Shown: positions 10,800 through 22,555 of the stretch, piece after piece
Layout of the letters: each line of letters opens with the position of its first letter
Numbering within the stretch: the first letter of the stretch is position 1
Assembly: GCA_946406115.1 (NCBI GenBank)
Contig: OX291557.1
Span: 16,462,501-16,526,500 of the forward strand
Source: Apoda limacodes
Taxonomy: Eukaryota > Arthropoda > Insecta > Lepidoptera > Limacodidae
Reading direction: 5' to 3'
Length of the DNA stretch: 64,000 nt
Position numbers and translations under genes: made by a program
Notes under the pieces: generated by a model
What the model was told of the DNA's origin: nothing
Databases searched by the model: none
What the model saw: the letters and a program-made list of their open reading frames with translations, nothing else

Positions 10800-11035
10800 A
10801 GAATAAGATATGACAGGCTCATGACTTGCCTATTTAACCAAGGGACGTGGGTTCGATTTCACACAGGGCAAACATTCATGACAGGGCAAACATTCATGTG
10901 ATAAACATCTGTTCCAAGTGTTTTATGTGGATAATATGTATTATATCCGTCTCTATCCGTTGTCCTGGTACCTATAATACAAGCCTTAATTAGTTTGGAA
11001 CCAATGGCGTTACGTGATAAGTCCAAAATATTATA
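10800..11035 (+). mobile_element. Metulj-type tRNA-derived SINE
   Basis: A B-box-like gggttcgatttcacac lies at 10850-10865. It is followed by the body motifs agggcaaacattcatg, gtcctggtacctataatac and caagccttaattagtttgg. This order is that of the lepidopteran Metulj SINE family. A polymerase III-transcribed RNA would be copied by LINE machinery; this copy is diverged. An 18-bp unit (cagggcaaacattcatga) is tandemly doubled at 10864-10899. Confidence 0.75.
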
Positions 11036-11074
11036 TAGGTAGGTATATCATATTATGAACTTCTGCTCCAGGAT

Positions 11075-11150
11075 AATAATAAGCTTAATGGCTGTGGTGA
11101 CCGCTTACCATCAGGCGGACCGTTGGCTTGGTTGCCACCTTAGTGGTATA
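11075..11150 (+). mobile_element. LINE family A, 3'-terminal fragment
   Basis: It contains gtgaccgcttaccatcaggc, then ggaccgttggcttggttgcc and ccttagtggtataaagt. This is the 3' end only, heavily 5'-truncated. Confidence 0.7.
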
Positions 11151-12654
11151 AAGTAAATACATACTTTTCCAAGTTTCATCAAAACTGTTTAACCAGTTTT
11201 ATCGTGAAGCTGGCACAAACAGACGATTCTAGCTTTACTCCATGTTTTCTCTTTACCCTTTAGTCTCTGCCTACCTCTTCAGTACCTACACAGTGGTTAT
11301 GTTATGTAAGTTTGTCAAAACCAGATTTTTGAGACTAGGAAGTAACTTCAAGATGTCACACATATCTCCAAGTTGCTTTGTCAGTTTAAGTTTTAATTTT
11401 AAGTCAGTTTTAGTTTTAAGTTACCCAAGCCGAGATTCGTGTCTAGGACACCTTTGTGCAAACCGCTCTAACTTTTCGCGACAGGGTGCAAGCAGCACCG
11501 TCGCAAATGCCGCGAGTAGTTGTAAAGGCCATCTGCCGCCAACAGCAGAAGCCAGTAGTTCGAAAATTCACAATTTTTGTTTAAGGTATCTAACCGTCAT
11601 AAAACAAAGAAATTTGAACTATTTTGCTTTAGTTATATATTTAGTTATAGTTATAGTTTAGTTATAATATTTAGTTATATATTTTTATCATATCTACACG
11701 TAAAATAAATTGAATTTAAGCGTAAAGCTCTTTTCCTGAGTAAACTCATACTAAAGGAAACTCCGTTAAGTATAATAATGAACTAACTTCACAGCCTTAT
11801 ACTTTTTCCATTTATAACTTGAAGAAGCTGTGCAACTTTTCTTGTATAAATTGGCGCATTTCAGAAAAGTATTATTAAATTAGGTACTTATTGTGTAGAA
11901 TTTCATGGCAAGTATTAATTTTTGAACCTTATTATTATGTTAAACATTGGTGACTTGACCTCTAAACAAGTGTTCATAATGGCGATGACTATTGTATAAC
12001 CGACCAAAAACACATAATGTTCCAGATATTTTGTATGGTTACATGAACAATATCTTCTCTATTTTGTCGGATAAAAAAGTTTCTATGATCGCTGTCGCCG
12101 AAATGCGGCTAGGAATTCTGAGGGTTTCATCCAGCGACATTCAATCTTAAGTCAGTAAAAATACTTATTTTGACTTTGCTATAAGAAAAATCGATAAAAC
12201 TCTCTCCTAGTTTTTAAACTGGGTGTTTAGTTAGTTTAGTAGTTTTAGTTCTCTAGGAAACAAAAATAAGATGAAATTGTTGTTCCTGAGAAAATTCATT
12301 TTGGCTGATAAATAGTAAAGAAATTGTAAGCTAAGGTTGAGATTTTACCTTTTTTATATATATGTCATCGGATAGAAGTATTAATTTTTTGAACCCAAAT
12401 GTTAGTTCATACCATAGACATAGAGGTATTGCCTAACTTGCAGCTTTGAAAAAAATATGATCGCAAAATTGTGAAAGAGACGAAACGAAACTGTAGTTTC
12501 TTACCTTTTTCTAACTTGTTTCAATCAAAATAAACAAACAAAATGGCAGACGTTGATAGAAAAAGTAAAGAGACCACAGGTTCGCTTTGTCTCTTTCTAA
12601 AGAGTAGCCAATTTTGTGAGGCTATTGCGCAGTCCATAAGACAGATTTAAGAAC
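11151..12654. other. Gene-free stretch; short Helitron-like remnant and a doubtful open frame
   Basis: 11165-11235 (tttccaagtttcatcaaaac) resembles the inverse of the Helitron-like consensus. A 139-codon frame at 11242-11661 covers a GC-richer patch at 11440-11570, but its protein is low in organisation and ends in a tatagttatagttta-type simple tract. I do not regard it as a gene. The remainder is AT-rich. Confidence 0.35.
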
Positions 12655-13174
12655 TTGAAGTAAAAATAAGCTGTTGGTGCATGATACACGTCTACACAAA
12701 ATAAGTAACTCTTTTATGGGGCAATGTATAAACTTTTACAACAAAGTTCCCAATAAAATTCAAAATCTATCAATAAGTAAATTTAAATCTTTTATCAAGC
12801 AGGTACTTTGTAAAAAGGCATACTACAATATTTCAGACTATGTAAATGATAAAAATCCTTGGGACTGATGATGCTCAATTACGGGATGCATAGGTAAACC
12901 AAATTAAAATGGAAATAACATAAAATTGTACGACTAAAAATTTTTTTATTTAAAACATTAATTGTATTTTAGTTTATTTGTATTATTGATAGTGTTTTTA
13001 AAAGAGTAACTATCGAGTTTCTTGCCGGATTCTTCTCGGTAGAAATCAACAACATTGTGAACCGGCGGGAAGGTGGGAGGGTTCAAAAAATAATATTTTA
13101 TAACTTTGACGATTCAAAAGTGATTGTAAAATCCTTATTTGAATAAACCATTTTGACTTTGACTTTGACTTTGA
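12655..13174 (+). pseudogene. LINE (family B) C-terminus plus complete 3' UTR
   Basis: The frame reads SKNKLLVHDTRLHKISNSFM, then NFYNKVPNKIQNLSISKFKS and CKKAYYNISDYVNDKNPWD to a stop at 12866-12868. This is the C-terminal tail of a non-LTR polymerase of the Jockey/CR1 type. The 3' UTR contains gtttcttgccggattcttct and ends with tttgaataaac-like sequence and a ttgactttgactttgac tail. The copy is 5'-truncated just before the tail domain. A longer sister copy lies inverted at 47995-48545. 3'-end-only copies lie at 15338-15392, 19371-19505 and 42364-42502. Confidence 0.85.
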
Positions 13175-14990
13175 AGTCTATAATTCACACTCACTGAACA
13201 TTTTTTTTTTATTTCTACGCACTTTCTTAATGACAAATATTGATCCGTTTTTAAAGTTGTAGTGATGATGTAGTCAAACACATCGACCAAAATTGTAAAA
13301 CGGATAATTTTTTGTCATTTTTATTTAAACTAAAAATTTATGGGTTTAAATATAGTATTATAATTGCTTTTATCACCGGTAAGTTCATAAGAAATAATAA
13401 CAATATGTATTCGAATGCCTTTATGTTTTTCCTCAAAGACCACAAGTATCTTTAAGGAGGAGGTAAGGAAAAGGCATTAATTTAATTTTATGGTTTTTGT
13501 GTTTGTCACATAGCGAGTTTAGTGGAGATTTGTGGGCTCTCTAACGAGGGATCGGGCTTAATAAGTGTAGGGGAAAGGGATTTGTAGGGTATTGTTTTAA
13601 TTCTAAAGCTTTTTGGGTGAAGTTGTTTTTTTTCTGCTGGGATTTTCTTAAAGTAATAATAATAAAATTAATAATTTAAATTTCAGTTTAAGTCATGGAT
13701 ATCTTATACCAGGGCTGGTAAGTGTCTTAGTATTTTACATAAGTCAGTTTAAATTCCAAACTTAGGTACTACTTGTAGCAAGTGAAGTATTTTATTTTGT
13801 ATATGTAGTGTGTAATTAGCTTTAAATTATCCTTTTGCGTATTATGTCAAAATCATTGTTAAATTCTATATCCATACAGGCATGGAATGCAATACTCATT
13901 TACGTCAACAGTCTTTTAAATCTGATTTTTAAAAAGATGACAGATCGAAAAATATTCGAAGTCAGTCTGGTTAAGATTTTCTCAAAGTAAGAGATGAAAA
14001 AAAGAAATTGAAATTTTAAATAAATAAAGATAATTAATTATTTTACCTGGTGTAACGTTATTGGCGTAGACCATATATTAGAAACTGTGTTTTTGATCGG
14101 ATTCGATCAAATAGAAAACATATAAGGAATTTTGATCTCCTGGAATATCTGTCGACGGTTTGTGAGTTACCCCATAAATCATACAGAAGGTACCATAATT
14201 CTGCTTTACTTAATAGGAACTACGAAGACCTTGATTTTTGCGGATTGGCCTTTTTGCCTTATTGAATTTTCTTTTCCGTAATTCGGGAAATATATGGAGA
14301 TAGTCGTAATTCTACTACATCGTACCACGATTTGTCAACTTTGGCGATAATAAAGTCGACTGGGGTAAAAATTACAAAACGGTCGTCAAAAAAAGAAAAG
14401 ACGGCAAAATGAATAATTTCCAAAATGAAGATTTAAAATTGTGTATGGCATAATAGAGATTGAAATTAAATAATTTTTAATTTTTGAAAAGTGTAATCGT
14501 ATAGAAAGCTATAATTAAATTGTATTTTCGAACTACACGTATCTTATTATTTATCTTCCCCTGGGGAATTGAGTCTTCACATACTTACTAACAAATAAAT
14601 AGGTACATTTAGTGATAACACTAAATCAGCTGTTTGGGCTGTGGGATGGGTTTCTGTTCTTCAAAAGAGTACCTAAATGACCTTTCACTTAAATTATTTT
14701 AAGATACCCTTTTCTAAATGCATACAAACTTTTAAGGGTTGCTGGTAATGCTGGATTAGTACCCATATCTATGGTGAAATATTTCAAAGTTTGGTTTTTG
14801 TTACGATTATATAATTAAAAATACTTATACATAGGATAATAAAAATCATTGGTTAAAACTCATGTTATATCTAATGAAATATAGGTAGGTTTAGGCCATA
14901 TACTTTCGTTACATATATAATGACTTTTGATATATCTAAGCTTTTGTAATAACATACAATATTATGTACTTAAAAGGGTTCCTCACGTCC
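13175..14990. other. AT-rich gene-free stretch
   Basis: No coding-like frame or recognised element was seen. A small hairpin, ttgatcggattcgatcaa, lies at about 14094-14111. Confidence 0.4.
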
Positions 14991-15320
14991 ACTAGCGCCG
15001 CCAATTGTTATTTTTATTTTACTCTTTGTGCAAAGCAAATTTCAAAATTGTGCCTCTAGAGAAATATTTAACCAGTTATAAGCTATTTTATGAACGTTTG
15101 GTACTGTTTCTAGGATAAAACTGTGAGTTGTAGATAGCACTTCTGCTAAAAGTGGCCGCTTTTAGCAGTTATGCTATCTTTAACTCGGAGTTTTATCCAA
15201 GAAACATAATAATAAATTCTAAAAATAGTTTATAACTAGTACCATATTTCTGTAGGCGCACATTTTTGAAAATCGCTTTGCACAAAGAGAAAAATAAAAA
15301 TATCAATTGGCGGCGCTAGT
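14991..15320. mobile_element. Foldback (palindromic) MITE, 330 bp
   Basis: Two arms of about 160 bp are inverted copies over nearly their whole length. The ends are actagcgccgccaattg and caattggcggcgctagt. Interior matches include ctctttgtgcaaagc with gctttgcacaaagag, and ggataaaac with gttttatcc. The centre is ctgctaaaag, loop tggccg, cttttagcag near 15148-15173. Similarity falls toward the middle of the arms. There is no coding capacity. Transcribed RNA would fold into a long hairpin, a possible endo-siRNA source. Confidence 0.9.
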
Positions 15321-15337
15321 TAGCAGGGGTAACGCTC

Positions 15338-15392
15338 TTAATTCGAAAGTGTTCGTAAAAAGCCCTATTTGAATAAATACTTTTCGACTTTA
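15338..15392 (+). mobile_element. LINE family B, 3'-terminal fragment
   Basis: The sequence aattcgaaagtgttcgtaaa runs into ccctatttgaataaatactt and ttcgacttt. It matches the last part of the family B 3' UTR. It lies 17 bp from the foldback element. Confidence 0.65.
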
Positions 15393-15669
15393 ATGCGTTA
15401 AGCGATCTGTTTGTATCGTTATTCTCTTAAGACAAAACATAGATGTCGCTACTTGTTTTTGGAACCGCTCACCTTGTACCCGGTATAATATCATCACACA
15501 TCAGTATCCCCATAAAAAGAGATTGGTCTAATATATTCTGAACGTCCACCGTCGTGTCACTGATAAATAAACTATGTTCCAACATGATAAAGATGAACCG
15601 GACTCTAGATAACATGTACCAAAAAGCTGAAAATTAGTTCAGTAGTGAGAATATGTTTTGCTTTTGATT
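15393..15669. other. Short spacer
   Basis: No feature recognised. Confidence 0.35.
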
Positions 15670-15905
15670 TAATTAGATTTTGCTCAAACTCTTTTCTGAT
15701 CTAAGTCAAGACGGAAGGGTATCGATTAGTATGGTCACGAGACAAAAGAGTCCAATGGGTCTTGACATATTGAGGGTTAAAAAAAGCTAACACACACGCA
15801 CAGAGACAGAGACAGCAGTCTTAAAATGATGGCAAACTATTCTCCAGGTTTCAAAACGTAAAAGAAACGCAAATTTAGCGATTTCGATTTTCGGACCTAG
15901 TTCAT
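15670..15905. mobile_element. Degraded copy of the CA-bearing element (family X)
   Basis: It shares tttctgatctaagtcaagac, a gtatcgattagtatg block, aaaatgatggcaaactattc and gatttcgattttcggaccta with 25736-26210 and 39914-40575. Its counterpart of the CA tract is a short acacacgcacagagacagag. Confidence 0.7.
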
Positions 15906-16004
15906 GAGTAGTGATTGTAGTTCCTACCAAAAATCGAACCTTAGATCTTAGACCACGGCAGACAAATGCGCTACTATTGCACAGCGGTCGTTATCAGACT
16001 GTCG

Positions 16005-16160
16005 TTTTTAGGGTTCCGTACCTGAAAAGTAATTAGGAACCCTATTACTAAGGCTTCGGCTAAAAAATAATATATAAGGGAGCTCCCATACAACATACGA
16101 GATTTTTTTCTCTGTATGGAACCCTTTGTGCGCGAGCCCGAAGCACTTGGCCGATTTTAA
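16005..16160 (+). mobile_element. Short element, family G, internally deleted
   Basis: It starts tttttagggttccgtacc, continues accctattactaaggcttcg and gggagctcccatacaac, and ends tttgtgcgcgagcccgaagcacttggcc. The edges match 38389-38747 and 60130-60545. The central block present in those copies is missing. Confidence 0.7.
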
Positions 16161-16899
16161 TTAAATATTTTGTATATTTTTGTATATTACATAAATATAG
16201 ATTATCTCTGAATTAAAAAATAGTACGACATAGTTCAATTACACATCAGAACTAATTATTGTACTAATGTTATACGTTTTTTAAGTATTGGCTTTCTTCG
16301 TGAAGCTAAACAGTAAATCATTCGATTCAAACATTCCAACAAGGCATTAAACAAGTCTTTCATAAAAGAACTAGAATGTCCATCTCCTTTGCACCTCTTG
16401 TTTCTTACACTACGACCATTTATCACCATTTGAATAAATTCAATATGTACATTGAATTGCTTGTAATTAATGGTTTTATTCGTTTAGCACTTAAAGCGCT
16501 TTAAGGGTGAGGTGTCCAAACATTTGTTTTCTTTTTCTCTTTAGTTACAAAGAGAGAGATAGAAAGCATTGCTGGAACACCCGCTGACTTTGATCATTAA
16601 TATTGATTTGTGGTCAATCAAAGCTCTGGAAGATTTCACTTTTAATGTTATTATTTTTTGTCATACTCGCTTCTTCATTGTTGGGTGGGGTTCTAGGGAT
16701 CACTTCATTTTATCTTCAAGGTTGATTTATTCGATCCTTGGTTTACTAAAATGTTACTTTTTATGTTTCGAAATGTGAATCAAATCAACAACGTGAACTG
16801 AGTACTAATTGTTGTAATGTTAATATAAATAAAACTTAACATAAGTTATTCCCATAACAAATAGTTATTTGTTTAACAAGTAAGCAAGTTTATTTCTTG
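16161..16899. other. AT-rich stretch
   Basis: A 69-codon frame at 16569-16778 is not recognisable. No repeat or exon signal is convincing. Confidence 0.35.
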
Positions 16900-17040
16900 G
16901 GGTAGGTGCCTCCTATAAATTCGGAGCAAGTGAAGCCAAGTGATTCTAGCACAGTGAGGAACTTAAAGACTCTAAACCTAAAAAGATTTGCTCATGTGTG
17001 TGACTTTCAACTTTTGACCTCTACCAGCGAGAATAATTTA
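16900..17040. repeat. Dispersed repeat, family S, partial
   Basis: aaaaagatttgctcatgtg and cttttgacctctaccagcga match aaaaaatttgctcacgcg and cttttcacctctaccagcga at 36972-37023. Confidence 0.5.
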
Positions 17041-17410
17041 GTTTTAGGTTATCACTCTGACTACAATATCAAATAACGACTTTATTTCAATTTACAAAAA
17101 ATACATATAAAAAAAAATACGGAATAGTTACTAATTAAAAGTTAAAAGTAAAGTTGCTAAAATTCTGCAGGTTAAATGTTGCCAGTCTTGTGTGTGTTTC
17201 TAAAGACATTTACTTCACATATAAAAAAATAATAAAAAAAAAAGAAACAGTTTTTAGCATTGATTAAAAAATTGCTCCTTACTACCTACTTGGTTGCCTT
17301 GTTTTGGATTGTTCCATAAAATATGACATCAGCCCAGTCTCCTTTTGGAAGTCGCCAATGTTTCATACACTTTGCTATTTTTTATAAATCGATTTAAAAC
17401 ACGTAATTCA

Positions 17411-17530
17411 GGGACCTTATTGGGAACAATCTCGAGCTATTCGGAATCTGGAATTCGTCACAAAAATGTATTAAACTTTATCGAAGTTTGACTTACCTCT
17501 CGAAACCCATAAATGTGTTAGTTCGATAAT
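17411..17530. mobile_element. Diverged relative of the 9546-9679 MITE
   Basis: accttattgggaacaatctc, then ctggaattcgtcacaaaaatg and ttacctctcgaaaccca correspond to blocks of the 134-bp element. The second terminus is not recognisable. Confidence 0.5.
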
Positions 17531-19370
17531 TAACTTTTCTAATTCATTGACGCTAAATAAAACAACGCTATGATTGGTTCAGTTTATATTTAAGATCTAT
17601 CTGAACAATTATTTTAATTTTAAAGTCATACATTTTTCATTTTTTCGGTTTGAATGGAACAATTTTACTAAATGTGTATATATAGCACTACTATATATAT
17701 GTATATATAGCATTGTCAGTTGCACACCAATCACTTTAACGGCCTTGATCTACTCGTCTGCATATGCTTTTACAAGTGACTATCAATATAATGATAATTG
17801 ATATAAAAGTAAAGCAACTTCAAACCGCAATAATAAAATTGATATATCCTTTTTACCTTAATTAGAACACAAGTACACATAATCCTTCACATAAAGTACC
17901 TACACGAATCAGAACTACATTATATTATTAAAACACAAAGTAACTACTTGATCGTAGGTACTTACCTACATGCTCTCACAATTGACCGTCAAGAATTGTC
18001 AATGCCCTCAAGTTCCATACAAAATAATACACACTCAAAGAACACAACACGCTTAATGATCCCACTCGACAAATAAAGCAGAGGTCCACAATCACCGATG
18101 AGCAATGGCTCTCGACCGTGGGTCATTAAGAATGCAGTGTCTTATCTAACTTGGAATAATTAATGAAAGTGTGGATGGAATTGCGTCTTGCTGTGAAGTA
18201 CAGTCTGGATGAAATTTCTGATCCAACAGAAATTTGTAACACATAATTTTAAAAAACAAGTTGAGATTTCGAATAAAATATCTGAAGTACCTACCACCAG
18301 TAGACAGTATACAGCCTGGATAAAAAATCTTTGTGCCAAGGTTGAACTATATCTATTTATGAAATACAGGTTCCTTTTTACTTCTGAGCAGACTGATTGT
18401 GTTCATTGCATTATAGAATTACCATTAGCTGTTAACACATAATGCGTTAGACTCATGGCTATCTTTGTCGATATACTAAACAATCAACCAATAGGCTAAA
18501 ATTTGATACCTTTTGTAATTATTTAAAAAGTTTATTGAAAAAAATTCATCACGACAATGCTATTTAAGAGTCAAGAAAAAAATTAGCAACTTACATACAT
18601 ATCATTAATTTATCTTTTAATCGATTCTATACAAAAAACATTACATAAATTACAATTAATTTCAACTAAGTAAGGTATGGTCATTGCTTCTTAATAATTT
18701 TAATCTTACATATGACACTTTAAAAAGGTTTAATTTCAAATTCTATTTCAGTATCCAACAACACAGCAGTTAATTTTAATGGGTAATGAGAGTATTTTTC
18801 CTGATCTAATGTTAGAAAGTAGATTTATACCTTTGCTTAGATCTAAAGATTTAGATGGCTGTTTTAGGTAAGTTTCAATTTCTCTTCCAGGTATTTAAAA
18901 AGATTATACTGAATCAATTGCTTTTGCATTTTAATGGTACCGGTCTACAACAAATTTAACACCATGTAACGAGAGATTAACGACTGATGCAGAAGTTTCA
19001 TCGACCAACATAATATATACTCTACAGATGAGTTAGGATAATAGGAAGTTATTGGTGTTTTCTATGATTTACACCAAAAGCTTTTGATTGTATTGATCAT
19101 CACTTTCGCTAAACTTAAAAAGCACTATAGACATTTGGTAATTTGTAATAGAGTCTTGTATAAATTGTAGCATTAAAAGCAGATAATATTAAGTCTGGAT
19201 CATTTGTGAAAATAAGCTTCAGACTAGGACCAACCTCATTTCTAATTAGCTGTCTCGAAGATTGCTTTGAAGTTTTACTAGTTCATTTTATTTTCTTTTT
19301 TTTTCTTTTATTCTATACATATGTACCTACAAAATATTGTTAAATAATGTTTTGTCAGAAGGTAACCGTA
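17531..19370. other. AT-rich gene-free stretch
   Basis: A tatatatgtatata-type palindromic tract lies at about 17675-17710. A 77-codon plus frame at 18209-18442 has no recognised features. 17860-18140 is unique-looking sequence with no gene signal I can support. Confidence 0.35.
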
Positions 19371-19505
19371 GAATTTCTTGTCTGGCCTTTGTCGTAAAAG
19401 TCACTGGTGCAAACTGGTTGTGAAGTAAATAAAAAACAATTTTGATGATTTAAAAGTATTCTTAAAAACCTATAAAAATATTTTGGGTTTGGCTTTGACT
19501 TTTAA
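19371..19505 (+). mobile_element. LINE family B, diverged 3' end
   Basis: gaatttcttgtctggccttt, then gtgcaaactggttgtgaa and a tttggctttgactttt tail correspond to gtttcttgccggattcttct, a gtgaaccgg block and the ttgactttgac tail of the better copy at 12655-13174. Confidence 0.5.
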
Positions 19506-19956
19506 AGCTCAGCTTGATACCGGCTTTGGTACTAAGAGTCAAGTGGAACAAAATAAACAAGATGCTGAAAGCGTCACTAAAAGCCAAAGCGTGCTTATTC
19601 AAAATAATATAAAATATTCCTTTTAAAAGGTTCCGTTCGTGTGTCTGTCTACAAACCAACCAAGTCGATTTCTTTATAAAAAACTTGCATTAAGTTTTTT
19701 TACATTCTGTCACTGACTGTACGTACCATACCTTGTTTGATACAATGCTTTTTACTAAAGTTGAAATCAGGATAAGCTATGGGGTGCAAATAACTATTTG
19801 AAGATGAATAATGAACAGAAATTATTAAACTTATGAGTTTGCAGATTCCTTTGATCGGAATATTGTGGATTCTGGAATAATCAATACCATTGTATATAAA
19901 ATATGTATGTTTATACTAGTATGTCTTTTTATTTCATAATTGTATTAAATTCTGTC

Positions 19957-20265
19957 AGGGGCTCCGCCTGCGCTAGATTTGGATATCGGTGGCGTGAGTT
20001 TCTACAGCAACTTCTTGATTATAGTAAGAAAGTTCGCTATATTAAGCTACAGCTGTAGGTATAGTTCATCCATGTGGAATTTGGTTATGATTATTCCTAC
20101 AGAAAAATTTAAATCTTCCAGGATAAAAATAAGCTTGTATGCTTTTCCGTCCCTTGGCTTATCTTTGTGCCAAATTTTAGCTAAATTGGATGCGACGTTG
20201 CGACGAGAAAGAAGGACACACAAACAAACTCACCTTCACATTTATAATATTGATAAAGATTGACT
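19957..20265 (-). mobile_element. Helitron-like element, near full length, minus strand
   Basis: Read on the minus strand it starts ttatcaatattataaatgtg, continues aatttagctaaaatttggca, and ends ctcacgccaccgatatccaa followed by gcgcaggcggagcccctg. The block order matches 2528-2800 and 21815-22213. The terminal ctag is lost. Confidence 0.65.
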
Positions 20266-20639
20266 TTAACATAAGAACTAAAAACTTATAAAACACTTAA
20301 GTGTCTTACACATTTATAAATCAAATAAATGCGTAAAACATTACATTAATCACACCTTATTTTCAAATCAAATCAAACAATATTTATACAAATAGGTTTC
20401 TGAGAACACTTTTGAATCGTAAATACAATGTAAATAATGTAAATTTCTACGAAAAGGAGCTGGCAAGAAGTTTTATACAATACTTTGATAATCAGCTATT
20501 AAGTATACAATATGTATTGAAACACTTAGTAGGTAATATAAAGCTACTAAAACAAAGTCAAACACATGTCTTTTATTATTTTTTTCATTTTATATAGCAT
20601 TGGGGACGCTTTGTTAATAGTAATATACATCTTTAAATA

Positions 20640-20980
20640 TAAAATGCTTTGTCCTGAATGACTGATGAATCAACACACAGCCTAAGCCGCTGACCGTAGA
20701 GACCTGAAACTTGGAGGGTGTGTTCTTTGTATGACGTAAGCATCCGATAAGAAAGGATTTTCCGAAATTCTACTCCTGAGGGAGTGAAAAAGGGGGAAAA
20801 GGTATGGGACAACGTGACTCCGTGGTCTACTCTTCTTCGAATTTGGCATAAACCTTTTTAGTCAGAATTGATGGAATACGTGTTTCGTATTTTATTAAAA
20901 TTCATCCCCTTACGGGGATAAACAGGGGAGGAAAGTTATTTTGCCACTGATTTGCTTCGAAGTTGATATCAATACGATTT
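20640..20980 (+). mobile_element. Helitron-like fragment
   Basis: It contains tgactgatgaatcaacacac, gacctgaaacttggagggtg, gaaaggattttccgaaattc and aattcatccccttacgggga. The order resembles the fragment at 21815. The ends are not preserved. Confidence 0.55.
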
Positions 20981-21169
20981 TATTCAAAAAAGGTTGAACT
21001 CACTTAAAAACATAACCAAATACTCTTTAAAATTGGAATGTCTCGAAAGTCACCGTTCTATATTAGTAACTCATTTGAAGGTTTCTAAGCCTAAAAAGGT
21101 TATACACTTTTTAGGTGTTTGATTGTTTTGTGTATACTTAGTACTAGTTTTCTTTTTCTATTGACTCGT

Positions 21170-21803
21170 ACCGATACTAATATTATAAAGCTGAAAAGTT
21201 TGTTTGATTGCTTAAACGCGATTATCATAGGAACTACTGGTTCTGGTGGATATCCCATCTATCGAGAAAGGCTATATATCATCACGCTAAGACCAAGAGG
21301 AGCGGAGCACCTAAGAAAATGTTTTTTTTTCCTTTTGAGAGCTTCCGCTGCGTGCGCTGCGTAAACGGTTAAAGTTTCGCAAAAATCATGTATGACAAAA
21401 TTGTTTTTCTTTAAAAGTTCTACAAAAAAGCCCAGTTGTCTATCTGTTAAGGTTGGCTCAGTATAACCTTTTTTATGCTAACCAAATTTGTTCTAAATTA
21501 ATGCATTATTTGCGAAGGTGTTTTTATAAATATGATATTAATCCTTATCCAAATAAATACGTTATTCATCACAAGTATTTAATTTAAAATAAAATTGCTC
21601 GTGACATCATTTGATTTCAATGAATATCTTAGGAGATATCGCAGTTTTAAAATAACATCGCAGCAAAATAATGATCAAGTACTGTGCGCGCATGTATGAT
21701 GTGCAAGGCCGGCGGGAAGTCATGAGGGGAAAGGGTGGTGGTACGAATTATTTAAAAATATTTTCACTTTTTTACGTAAACAAAGTCGCGGGGTAAAGTT
21801 AGT
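21170..21803 (+). mobile_element. Helitron-like element interrupted by unrelated sequence
   Basis: The 5' part (gatactaatattataaagct, aacgcgattatcataggaac, ggctatatatcatcacgcta, ggagcggagcacctaag) ends near 21420. A 3'-type block, acaaagtcgcggggtaaagt, lies at 21780-21799. The intervening AT-rich bases are probably a later insertion or decay. Confidence 0.55.
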
Positions 21804-21814
21804 GTTGGCCCAAG

Positions 21815-22213
21815 GTAACTATTAATGACTGACTGACTGATCTATCAACGCACCGCTCCAACCACTTGACGGATCGAGCTGAAATTTAGCACACATATAG
21901 CTATTATGATGTAGGCATGCGCTAAGAAAAGATTTTCTAAAACTCACCCCTAAACGGGGGTTCAAAGTCTGTATGAAGCACCTAGATCGCGAGGTTAGTC
22001 CATTAGTTAATTAATGTTTAGTAGTAATTTATTTGTTATTTTTGAAAATGATAAAGATAGAGAGGGAGATGGAGAGATGGAAAGAGACAGAGACAGAGAG
22101 AGAGAGAGAATGTCAAGTGTGAGTAGGTTTTTATTCTTTAATTGAGGAGTTGCCGTAAGAATCCTACGCCGGTAACCAAATTTAGGGCTTGCGAAGCCGC
22201 TAGCAAAAGCTAG
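21815..22213 (+). mobile_element. Helitron-like element with intact 3' terminus
   Basis: It starts with tgactgactgactgatctat, then ccacttgacggatcgagctg and ggcatgcgctaagaaaagat. It ends gagttgccgtaagaatccta, ggtaaccaaatttagggct and gcgaagccgctagcaaaagctag. The final ctag, followed by t, is the Helitron 3' rule (CTRR, insertion before T). A GA-rich microsatellite at 22058-22110 sits inside. Confidence 0.7.
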
Positions 22214-22479
22214 TATTATAGAAACACATCACGTCACGTCAACCATGATTATTGCAATATAATTCCATATTCCCAGAGATATTTCATAATTATAAATCTT
22301 AGTGAATCTATTACTACACAAGCCTTGCCCTTCCCCACCGCACTGCCTCACCACCCTTTTGTCACTCGTTTTTTGCAGAAATGTTCTAGATATAAATAAA
22401 ATTAAAACAAATTAAACAATATTTATTCAAATTTCATTTGATTTGATAATTGGATTATAAGTACGTACTTTGCTAGAAT

Positions 22480-22555
22480 CAAGGAGTTGTCGTATGAATC
22501 CCACGGCGATAGCCCAATTAAGCGCAGTGGAGCCGCGAATAAAAGCCAAATAATA
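22480..22555 (+). mobile_element. Helitron-like 3'-end fragment
   Basis: aaggagttgtcgtatgaatc, then cacggcgatagcccaattaa and ggagccgcgaataaaagcc match the 3' block at 22140-22213. Confidence 0.55.

Noticed and set aside
11242..11661. 139-codon plus-strand open frame, the longest in the window
   Set aside because: No domain, no promoter or splice context. It crosses a GC-richer patch of unknown origin and ends in a simple tagttata tract.
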